Source: Nocardia asiatica NBRC 100129 (GTDB taxonomy: Bacteria > Actinomycetota > Actinomycetes > Mycobacteriales > Mycobacteriaceae). Taken from it: DNA of 64,000 bases. The translations under genes and the position numbers were made by a program. This document shows positions 57,809-64,000 of this stretch, piece by piece. Position 1 is the stretch's first letter, and every line of letters begins with the position of its first letter. The notes under the pieces were generated by a model. The model was not told the origin of the DNA, did no database searches, and saw only the letters and a list, made by a program, of their open reading frames with translations. The stretch spans positions 1 to 64,000 of the forward strand of contig NZ_BAFS01000474.1 in the NCBI RefSeq assembly GCF_000308415.1. Reading direction: 5' to 3'.

Positions 57809-58087
57809 ATGCCATCACGCGACGTCGAACTGTACATACACGGAACGCCGGACCATCCGCGCACAGCGCATTCTCTGCTGGCCTGCCGCATGCTGGCTTA
57901 CCACAGCGTCACCTACACCGCCTACGACGTCCTCACCGACCAGCAAGCGCGCAACCGCGCGCAAACTGCGTCCGGTGTCCGAATGTGGCCCCAAGTCTTC
58001 GCCGACGGCGAATATCTCGGGGGCACCGAGGTACTCTGCGAACTGCTTCGCTCCGGGCAACTCCGTCCCCACCGCAACGCAGCGTAG
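57809..58087 (+). CDS. Glutaredoxin-like protein without active-site cysteine
   Basis: This is a 92-residue thioredoxin-fold protein. The pattern YIHGTPDHPRTAHSLLACRM aligns with the KGTPxxPxCGFSxxA segment of CGFS monothiol glutaredoxins, but the Cys is Thr (TAHS). Later motifs are conserved: WPQVFADGEYLGGTEVL, with the glutathione-binding WPQ and GG. The only nearby Cys is several residues downstream (LLACRML). It may be a binding protein or use that Cys. It lies fifteen bases after the radical SAM gene and two before the WD40 gene. Confidence 0.75.
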   Translation: MPSRDVELYIHGTPDHPRTAHSLLACRMLAYHSVTYTAYDVLTDQQARNRAQTASGVRMWPQVFADGEYLGGTEVLCELLRSGQLRPHRNAA

Positions 58088-58089
58088 CC

Positions 58090-59745
58090 ATGATCGAGCC
58101 GACTCGTCTGTGGCGTATACCCGGAACCTCCACAGCTCCGAGCCCACACACCGCCGGCGACAGCCCTAGCACAACAGCGATAGACCTCGACCCCACAATC
58201 GGCACCATCTGGTTCGGCCGCATCGATGGTGTTCTCCTCTCAGCCGCAGGCGCCGGCCCCGTCTCACCGGGGCCCTCCCCGATCACCGCCATCGCTGCCC
58301 GCAGCTCCGGCCTGGCTGTCGGCACACACTCCGGCCAGGTATTCGCCCTACCGGTAGACACCACCGGACACCCCGGCAACCCGGTCCGAGTAGATCACCA
58401 TCGCGGCCCGATCAGCGGATTGTGCTGGAGCGGCACTGACAGCACCGCGCTCATCTCAGCAGGATGGGACGGGCACATCCGTGCGCACCGCCGGGGTAGC
58501 GGCTCCCACGTCGTCCACGCAGGCAACACCTCTGTCACGGCCATCACACCCACTTCCGACGGCGTCGCTGCCGCTCTCCTCGACGGTGCCGTCCTGGTCA
58601 CTTCTGCTGGCGGCACCTTCACCGAACTTGCAAGGCTCGATGCTGTGCCGACTGCCATCACCACCGGTCCCGGCGGGCAGCTCATTGTTTCCACCGCCCG
58701 TCACACCATCGCCCGCATCACGCCGACAGGAACAGTCATCACATCCTCGACGCGCCTGCAGGGGATGCCTCTGGCCCTCGCCACCGATCATGCCCGCGAC
58801 ATGCTCGCAATCGCCGCAGTCGACGGCACGATCAGCCAATGGTCACTGAACGACCTCATGCCTGGCACAGTGCTGTCGCTCGCCGGAGCGCCGATCCCGA
58901 CCCTGGCCCTCGGCCATGGCGATACCCTCTACTACGGCAGCCGCGGCGGCGGGATCACCGCGGCCGCAATATCGTCTGCGCTCTCCCATGGCGAAGTGCC
59001 CACACCAGGCGGACAGATCTGGTCACTGCGCCTTTCACTGCCCGCAGGTCTGGTCGCCTCAGCAGGTACGGACAGCAGGATCTGTTTGCGAGATCTGTCC
59101 ACCGGCAGACTGCGCCGCACTCTTACCGGTCACGACGGCTGGATCAACTCCGTCGCCTTCACCACCGACGGCCAACTCCTAGCCACCGGATCCGCAGACA
59201 CCACCGTCCGACTCTGGAACCCCCACTCCGGCCAACACCTGCGCACTCTTACCGGTCACGACGGCTGGATCAACTCCGTCGCCTTCACCACCGACGGCCA
59301 ACTCCTAGCCACCGGATCCGCAGACACCACCGTCCGACTCTGGAACCCCCACTCCGGCCAACACCTGCGCACCCTCACCGGTCACTCGTGCCCAGTCACA
59401 TCCGTGGCCGCCGCCCACACAAAAATCCTCACCACCGGCCACGACACCAACGTCATCACCTGGAACACCGACGGCGAACGCCTCATGACCGGTCACCACC
59501 GACGTCACGTCTGGATGGCTGCGATCCGTCCCGATGGCCGCCTCTCCGCCACTATCGGCGCCGACAACGCCGTCCGGATATGGGACCCACTCGCCCCCCA
59601 GCAAACGACCGCCTTCCACCTACCCGACGTCGGCACCGCGTGCGACCTCGCCACACTCGATCACCAGCGCGTGCTACTCGGCACCGCTAGCCGCGATGGC
59701 GGCATAGAACTGAGGCTTCTCATTTCTAAGGCGACAGCGAGTTAA
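58090..59745 (+). CDS. WD40-repeat protein
   Basis: The ATG at 58090 immediately follows the glutaredoxin-like stop and gives 551 residues. WD40 repeats are clear in the C-terminal half: LTGHDGWINSVAFTTDGQLL and GSADTTVRLWNPHSGQHL, present as two identical 42-residue units, then a diverged LTGHSCPVTSVAA unit and a final AVRIWDP. The N-terminal half has weaker repeats (for example ISGLCWSGTDSTALISAGWD). Such beta-propellers scaffold multiprotein complexes. It probably assembles or docks the operon's enzymes. No enzymatic domain is fused to it. Confidence 0.9.
   Translation: MIEPTRLWRIPGTSTAPSPHTAGDSPSTTAIDLDPTIGTIWFGRIDGVLLSAAGAGPVSPGPSPITAIAARSSGLAVGTHSGQVFALPVDTTGHPGNPVRVDHHRGPISGLCWSGTDSTALISAGWDGHIRAHRRGSGSHVVHAGNTSVTAITPTSDGVAAALLDGAVLVTSAGGTFTELARLDAVPTAITTGPGGQLIVSTARHTIARITPTGTVITSSTRLQGMPLALATDHARDMLAIAAVDGTISQWSLNDLMPGTVLSLAGAPIPTLALGHGDTLYYGSRGGGITAAAISSALSHGEVPTPGGQIWSLRLSLPAGLVASAGTDSRICLRDLSTGRLRRTLTGHDGWINSVAFTTDGQLLATGSADTTVRLWNPHSGQHLRTLTGHDGWINSVAFTTDGQLLATGSADTTVRLWNPHSGQHLRTLTGHSCPVTSVAAAHTKILTTGHDTNVITWNTDGERLMTGHHRRHVWMAAIRPDGRLSATIGADNAVRIWDPLAPQQTTAFHLPDVGTACDLATLDHQRVLLGTASRDGGIELRLLISKATAS
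59119..59370. repeat. Perfect tandem 126-bp WD40 duplication
   Basis: Bases 59119-59244 and 59245-59370 are identical (126/126), each encoding one 42-residue WD40 blade. Complete identity including third codon positions shows a very recent duplication or ongoing repeat exchange. Confidence 0.95.
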
Positions 59746-59783
59746 GAATTATGTGCGACGAGGGCCCAAATCCTAACCGGTAG

Positions 59784-60071
59784 ATGCTTCGGATCTTTCC
59801 GTATGAACAACGGCTTCAGACAATTTGGGAGATACGAATCATCCACGACCACGCTCCGTCCGGCCTCACAGTCACCGAGAGGAACCTGGCCGAGGAGATC
59901 GACCGGGTGGTCACCAGCACCCTCGCCCGGTCATGGGACAACGCCGACGCCCGAAACCGCGGCGCCCGCCGCGCCACCGCCGCCGTCTTCCGCCGGTACA
60001 TGTTGAAGCCCGTCGGGGAACCATACGAGTCCACCGTCGCCTACATCGAAGCTCATTACCTAGTCGACTGA
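59784..60071 (+). CDS. Small protein of unknown function
   Basis: This is a 95-residue protein, MLRIFPYEQRLQTIWEIRII at the start, mostly helical with a basic middle (RNRGARRATAAVFRRYML) and an acidic end. It starts 38 bases after the WD40 gene and may belong to the same transcript. A hairpin at 60220-60262 follows. No family is recognised. Confidence 0.5.
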   Translation: MLRIFPYEQRLQTIWEIRIIHDHAPSGLTVTERNLAEEIDRVVTSTLARSWDNADARNRGARRATAAVFRRYMLKPVGEPYESTVAYIEAHYLVD

Positions 60072-60219
60072 TCGGTCAAGCGGCGATCGTCGCAGCCTCA
60101 GTAGCCGACGAAGGGTCGTCAGTTCCGCGTCGGGTGTCTCAGTGAGCAAGCCATGTACCGGAGTGATGCGGCGGACGCGTACCCAGGCGGTCGGCGCAAC
60201 AGCTCGGTGGAGACGCCGG

Positions 60220-60262
60220 GCTGAAGGCCGGACCGCCCCGGGAAGGACGGCCGGACTTCAGC
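60220..60262. terminator. Hairpin between convergent genes
   Basis: GCTGAAG-g-CCGG-a-CCG (60220-60235) pairs with CGG-CCGG-a-CTTCAGC (60248-60262), with one mismatch and one bulge. It sits between the plus-strand operon end and the minus-strand small membrane gene, so it may terminate both directions. Confidence 0.55.
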
Positions 60263-60270
60263 GAGCAGAA

Positions 60271-60474
60271 CTACTCAGTCGGCCCCGACCGGGTACGCAC
60301 GAATAGTCCTAGCACCGTGACGAACACGCTGACTCCTGCTGGCCACCCGACGAGCAGTCCTGCCGCCAGTGCCAGGGTCAGCGCCAGGGACAACACCACC
60401 AGGGGATGGATCTCCGGCCCCTTGGGATCGACGGGATACGACTGGGTGTTGTCAGGCTCGACCGATAAGCTCAT
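60271..60474 (-). CDS. Small two-helix membrane protein
   Basis: This is a 67-residue protein with ATG at 60472-60474 and AAAGGAAG upstream. A polar N-terminus precedes two adjacent hydrophobic segments (VVLSLALTLALAAGLLVGW and VSVFVTVLGLFV), ending RTRSGPTE. The function is unknown. It stands alone on the minus strand, separated by hairpins on both sides. Confidence 0.5.
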   Translation of the reverse strand: MSLSVEPDNTQSYPVDPKGPEIHPLVVLSLALTLALAAGLLVGWPAGVSVFVTVLGLFVRTRSGPTE

Positions 60475-61092
60475 GCCGCCTGTACTTCCTTTCTTCTGTT
60501 GACACAGTGGAGGTGTAGGTGTACTGCGGCCCCTGCCTATGCTCAGGCGGGGGCCGCGCTCGTTCCGAGGTCGCTTGCGAATCCGCGGTTTCCGCGATGC
60601 GGAAGCCGCAATCGACGTTCGGTAGGTGGAAGCCTAGCCATGAGGGCCGACGCAAAAGAGTTTCGTGAAACAACGATGTGGAACGCGCATCTCTGACCGT
60701 CGCGGCCTCGAATTTTTCTATGGCCGGGCAACCGTGGGCGAACCTAGGCGACCCAACTGGCTGACACCAAACCGTGCTGTGCACACAGCTGTGGATAACT
60801 TCGCTGCACGTGTTGATCAACTGTCGATTTACTGTGGATGGCTGCAGAGTTCGTCGTGCCACAGCCACCGTGCCCAGCGCTTGACCAGCGGATTCTGCGG
60901 AGCGACTACCCGGACACCGTCGCGCTGCGTGACCATGTGCTCGTCGAGCTCGCGATCGGGTTGGGCAAGAGCGTGACCGGTAGGTGCAACCGGAGCCTCA
61001 TCGCGATGCCGTCGGACACGCCGTGCGCCAACGCGCTCTGACAGCACCAGCGACAGCGGAACCGACATAGCGGCGGGCGCGTCAAAGAATGC
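60475..61092. other. Non-coding region with hairpin, promoter-like and palindromic elements
   Basis: No supported gene lies in this stretch. A TTGACA (60499-60504) is followed at 17 bases by TACTGC, and then a strong 13-bp hairpin (60526-60538 with 60545-60557, one G-T pair). Further on, a perfect DnaA-box sequence TGTGGATAA (60790-60798) is flanked by the palindromes TGTGCACA (60778-60785) and GTTGATCAAC (60812-60821), with a near-match TGTGGATGG about 35 bases further. It could be an origin-like or regulatory region, or encode a small RNA. Evidence for any single role is weak. Confidence 0.35.
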
Positions 61093-61284
61093 ATGACACT
61101 TCACCTGCGTCCCGCTCAGAACCCTGAACCGCCGCTCAACGGCGGTCCTACGTCTGCGGAATCAGCCCGGATCTGGTCCGAGTTTCTGCGTCAACGCCGC
61201 AGTGCCGCACGACCCGCAGGGCAAGCAGACGAGTCCTCCGAGCGGTCCATCCAGCGCACTGGGTCTCACACCGCAGTGTCCTGA
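61093..61284 (+). CDS. Possible 63-residue protein
   Basis: An ATG frame of 63 residues (MTLHLRPAQNPEPPLNGGPT at the start) has no clear ribosome binding site and is Arg/Ser/Glu-rich. It ends shortly before the large inverted repeat at 61321. It is listed only as a weak candidate; codon composition alone does not separate it from chance. Confidence 0.2.
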   Translation: MTLHLRPAQNPEPPLNGGPTSAESARIWSEFLRQRRSAARPAGQADESSERSIQRTGSHTAVS

Positions 61285-61320
61285 TGAAGGAAAAGCAGGA
61301 GCGTGACGGGAAAGGAGGTA

Positions 61321-61373
61321 CGCCACTGGGCTCGGGCCAAGAGACTTGTCCTCCTGGCCCGAGCCCAGTGGCG
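61321..61373. repeat. Perfect 19-bp inverted repeat (hairpin)
   Basis: Bases 61321-61339 and 61355-61373 are perfect reverse complements with a 15-base loop. The stem begins CGCCACTGGGCTCGGGCCA. It is among the strongest hairpins in the window. It is 53 bases long and has no U-tract; it could be a factor-independent terminator, an RNA element, or a protein-binding site. Confidence 0.75.
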
Positions 61374-61720
61374 GTGCAAGGTCGCCAGCGCGAGTCAGCG
61401 AGGGCAGTCATAGCGGCTTGCGGAGGTCGACTCGACACCATCCGATCTGTACCAACTGCGAGACGAAATCGCGCGGGCGTTGCGATGTGAATGCTCCGCC
61501 CGCCGTACTATCACCACGATCGAGAACCTCCCGGCCTGGCAGCAATCGCCACAACTTTCTACGGCTTCGGCACCCATCAGCAGCAGTTGCGCACACGCCT
61601 GAGGTCAAATTAGTTACCTGAACGAAATTTAGAATACCGGCGGCTGCGCTGGTTTCGTAGCGAATTGCATTCCTATCGGTACGTTTTACGTTCATCTACC
61701 GCAGATTATGGTCGCGATGT
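61374..61720. other. Gap with AT-rich promoter-like stretch
   Basis: No supported gene. Bases about 61608-61715 are noticeably more AT-rich than the surroundings (for example around 61610-61640 and 61670-61700), which fits a promoter zone for the downstream kinase-fusion gene. No specific hexamers could be assigned reliably. Confidence 0.35.
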
Positions 61721-61903
61721 ATGGTGGCCGCGACGAATTCTGGCTTTACCGGGCCTCTTCAGTACGAGCGCAACTACGACCCGGCTGACCTGCCCTCTAA
61801 CACTAGACGGGACAGCACAGCCGATCGGCAGCACTATCGGGGATGCGAATTGGTCGCTGCAAGAATCATTTACGACAACGTCATGGGCGGGGGTAGCAGA
61901 TGA
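61721..61903 (+). CDS. Possible 60-residue protein coupled to the kinase-fusion gene
   Basis: An ATG frame of 60 residues ends in TGA at 61901-61903, overlapping the ATG of the next gene (ATGA). The product is polar and begins MVAATNSGFTGPLQYERNYD. The coupling is the main support; no ribosome binding site or family was recognised. Confidence 0.35.
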   Translation: MVAATNSGFTGPLQYERNYDPADLPSNTRRDSTADRQHYRGCELVAARIIYDNVMGGGSR

Positions 61904-64000
61904 TCGGAGCTCCGTCGATCAAGCGGCTCGGTGACTCGACGATCCGATTCGCTGGTGTCGACCCGAACGATCTGCGTGATCCCGATGGCAAGACCCTGAT
62001 AGCCGATCGTGTCCGTTACCAGGGCATGGGCCTGTCTGTGCTGATCACGTCAACGTTCGCCGTGTTCGCGATGCCGATGGCCCTGACTGTGATGAGCGGA
62101 CACTTCTCGTGGATCTACGTGATCGCCGGATTGCTGTATGGCGTGTTCATCTTGAACTTCGATCGTTGGGTGGTCTCGGGCTTCGACTACGACTCCGGAT
62201 GGAAGGCTCGGCTCCGCGCTGCTGCGGGCTTGATGATCCGTCTTCCAATCGCCCTGCTCATCGCCCTGTCCATCAGCGAGCCGATCGTCATGTTTGTGTT
62301 CGCGTCCGAGATCCACGCCCAGGTCATCGAGCACAAGCATCAGGAGAAGATTGATCAGGCCGACAAACTTCGCAACGACCCGCTCTACGACCCACACAGA
62401 TCCGAACAGTTCGCGGCGCTGAACAGGGCAAACGATGCTGTGAAGAACACGCGGGATACGCTCGATGCGGCAGAGAAGGCCCTCGACCTGGAGCAGGGCG
62501 GAGCCGGCGGAACCGGTCACTCAGGGTATGGGGACCGCACTTCCGAACGGCGCGCTGTCCGCACGAAAGCGGCCGAGGCGTTCGATTCGGCAGTGAGCAC
62601 GCAGGTTGAGGCGCAGAACAATTACAACGGCAAGTCCGCGGAACTCGCTGCGGCCCGGCAAGCAGCGATCGAAGCCAGTGACCGGCGGATCGATGAGCGT
62701 GTCGCGGGTCTGGCGGACCGGGAGCGGGCGCTTGCCGCCATCAGCCACGATCCTGCTGTCGCGAAAACGACCCTGGTGATGCGGGGTTTGTTGTTCTTGG
62801 TCGACGTGGCGCCGCTGCTGCTGAAGTACGCGATGCCTGCGACGTTCTACGAACAGATGCTTCGCGCCCGAGGACGGCGTCTCCTCGACCGACATACGGA
62901 AGACTTGCAGGCTACTGAGGAACTCGCCAAAGAACGCCGCGTTCTGGAGAACGCGACCGCGCGTTACAAGCTCAATCAACAGGCCATCGTCGATGAGGAA
63001 AAGATCGCCAGGGACAGCGATCTCGAGCTGAGAAAGGTCATCGCCGAGCACACTCGTCAGGTCGTCACATCGGGCTACGAGCGCCTTCACGATGTCGGCA
63101 CCCTCGATCCTCCGCGGCGCAACCCGTCACGTCCCCCGGCTGTTGGACCGCAACCCGCTCGACACCCGGCCCCACGGCCGGGACCGACACCACATGACGA
63201 CATCCACGACGACCCGGACCTTCCGACCAACCCCGACCCTCATGATGTCCCGAACGACGGCCGCTCCCAGGTAGTCGGTGAACGATGGGCTATCAAGGAC
63301 GCGCTGACCAAACCGCGCAGCGACCACCCCTGGCGTCGCGCCTACCTGGCAAAGGACCTACTCAAGAAGGAAAAGGGCGACTGCGTCCTCAAACGCGTCG
63401 ACCAGCCATACAAGGGACAACGCATATCGATGGGGTTGAACGAGCTGCATTCTCTACCGGAGGGCCGCGAGATCAGTCCCTACGTGGCCCCCATGGTTCA
63501 CGGGGGTTACGACGTCAACTTCGGCCTGTTCGTGGTGACCCCGTACTACAAGCGAGGGACGCTGGCCGAACTCATGCGGGACGGTGCCGAATCGCTGACA
63601 CTGCGGACCGCGCTGAAGTACATCGAGCAGATCCTGCAGGGCCTGCTCGCGGTCTTCGAGTACAGCAACACCATCCATTTCGACATCAAGCCGTCGAACA
63701 TCGCCCTGGACAAGAAGGGCAACATCCGCATCATCGACTGGGGCCTGGCAACCTCCAGCGATACCGCAGACAGCGCACCGGTCGGGTTCTCCCTGTGGTA
63801 CGCCCCGCCCGAACAAGTCACCGCCACCGAGCGCAACCAGGAGTGGAGATCAGGGCGTTGTGACATTCGCGCGGTCGGCGCGACGCTCTACACTTTGATC
63901 GTCGGATCCGCACCTCTGTACCTGGAGGCGGCCAACCTCCAACTGCTCGATGAGCACGGTGTACTACCGGACGACCGCAAGCACGAGTTCATCCGACTGC
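61900..64000 (+). CDS. DUF4407 membrane protein fused to serine/threonine-kinase-like domain (3' end outside window)
   Basis: The open frame runs from the ATG at 61900 through the window edge, at least 700 residues. Residues about 1-385 are a DUF4407 protein: membrane segments around 44-64, 70-86 and 106-134, a long Glu/Gln/Ala-rich coiled coil with a further hydrophobic stretch near 290-310, and a Pro/Asp-rich linker (about 410-470). Residues about 480-700 are a protein-kinase-like domain with HFDIKPSN (H593, D595, K597, N600), IDWGLA (D613, DFG position) and WYAPPEQ (APE position). It is a non-RD kinase: Phe replaces Arg in HRD. The glycine-rich loop is not obvious. This is a membrane-tethered kinase; the substrate is unknown. 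Confidence 0.85.
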   Translation, partial: MIGAPSIKRLGDSTIRFAGVDPNDLRDPDGKTLIADRVRYQGMGLSVLITSTFAVFAMPMALTVMSGHFSWIYVIAGLLYGVFILNFDRWVVSGFDYDSGWKARLRAAAGLMIRLPIALLIALSISEPIVMFVFASEIHAQVIEHKHQEKIDQADKLRNDPLYDPHRSEQFAALNRANDAVKNTRDTLDAAEKALDLEQGGAGGTGHSGYGDRTSERRAVRTKAAEAFDSAVSTQVEAQNNYNGKSAELAAARQAAIEASDRRIDERVAGLADRERALAAISHDPAVAKTTLVMRGLLFLVDVAPLLLKYAMPATFYEQMLRARGRRLLDRHTEDLQATEELAKERRVLENATARYKLNQQAIVDEEKIARDSDLELRKVIAEHTRQVVTSGYERLHDVGTLDPPRRNPSRPPAVGPQPARHPAPRPGPTPHDDIHDDPDLPTNPDPHDVPNDGRSQVVGERWAIKDALTKPRSDHPWRRAYLAKDLLKKEKGDCVLKRVDQPYKGQRISMGLNELHSLPEGREISPYVAPMVHGGYDVNFGLFVVTPYYKRGTLAELMRDGAESLTLRTALKYIEQILQGLLAVFEYSNTIHFDIKPSNIALDKKGNIRIIDWGLATSSDTADSAPVGFSLWYAPPEQVTATERNQEWRSGRCDIRAVGATLYTLIVGSAPLYLEAANLQLLDEHGVLPDDRKHEFIRL

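Noticed and set aside
59119-59400. Repeat array that could be mistaken for CRISPR
   Set aside because: The repeats are contiguous, 126 bases long and in frame, encoding WD40 blades; there are no spacers.
60452-60868. 138-residue minus-strand frame
   Set aside because: It runs through a strong hairpin and palindromes, and its composition is not protein-like.
63285-63863. 192-residue plus-strand frame in the kinase region
   Set aside because: It is a different frame inside the DUF4407-kinase fusion, whose own frame is open from 61900 to the edge and holds all kinase motifs.

Overview
The window is high-GC DNA from an actinobacterium, most likely a mycolate-containing member of the Mycobacteriales such as Nocardia or a relative. 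This rests on the two cutinase-family proteins, a mycobacterial-type LexA box in front of an ImuA'-like gene, the Actinobacteria-restricted families DUF574, SCO6880 and DUF4913, and dense ATGA/GTGA gene overlaps. No rRNA, tRNA, CRISPR array, integrase, transposase, relaxase or replication initiator was recognised, so it cannot be decided from this window whether it is plasmid or chromosomal island.

Region 1 (1-14977, all minus strand) reads like a small-molecule biosynthetic cluster. Its core is a thymidylate-synthase-fold enzyme whose dUMP-recognising Asn is replaced by Asp, the signature of (d)CMP hydroxymethylases. It is translationally coupled to a NodU/CmcH-type O-carbamoyltransferase. 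Around them lie an NAD-dependent epimerase, a glycosyltransferase-like protein, an adenylate-kinase-like P-loop protein, an APH-fold kinase, a histidine phosphatase, two methyltransferases, an atypical P450, a TfdB-type FAD hydroxylase, a Baeyer-Villiger-type monooxygenase, a GNAT acetyltransferase and a metallo-beta-lactamase-fold hydrolase. A modified-nucleoside or carbamoylated-sugar product is inferred.

Region 2 (15229-42047, all minus strand, most junctions overlapping) is one long conjugation/type IV secretion operon. It encodes a VirD4/TraD coupling protein, a VirB4 ATPase with an SCO6880 partner, a VirB6/TrbL-like channel protein, a VirB2-like small membrane protein, an NlpC/P60 wall hydrolase, VirB8-like accessory proteins, lipoproteins and a cell-envelope block. 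That block holds an intact cutinase, a cutinase without its Ser, a lipase without its Ser, and a Pro-rich/Gly-rich exported protein. Interleaved are six paralogous proteins of unknown function. They and two coiled-coil proteins end in a common tail around A-V-D-A-A-L-P, which could mark cargo for the secretion system. The leader region (42126-42450) has a terminator, a 35-residue hydrophobic peptide gene and three operator-like palindromes.

Region 3 (42696-52705) is a mosaic of regulators and small accessory genes: an excisionase-like HTH protein, two MmyB-type XRE regulators, an SDR, a second histidine phosphatase, an SOS-box-preceded ImuA'/RecA-like gene, several proteins of unknown function, and an XRE-ImmA/IrrE protease paired with an unknown partner.

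Region 4 (53067-64000) is centred on nucleotide and folate chemistry. A cytosolic 5'-nucleotidase faces a plus-strand operon of a poly-gamma-glutamate-hydrolase-like protein, dihydropteroate synthase, ThyX, a radical SAM enzyme, a glutaredoxin-like protein without its Cys, and a WD40 protein with a perfect 126-bp internal duplication. After a palindrome- and hairpin-rich non-coding stretch, the window ends inside a large DUF4407 membrane protein fused to a serine/threonine-kinase-like domain.
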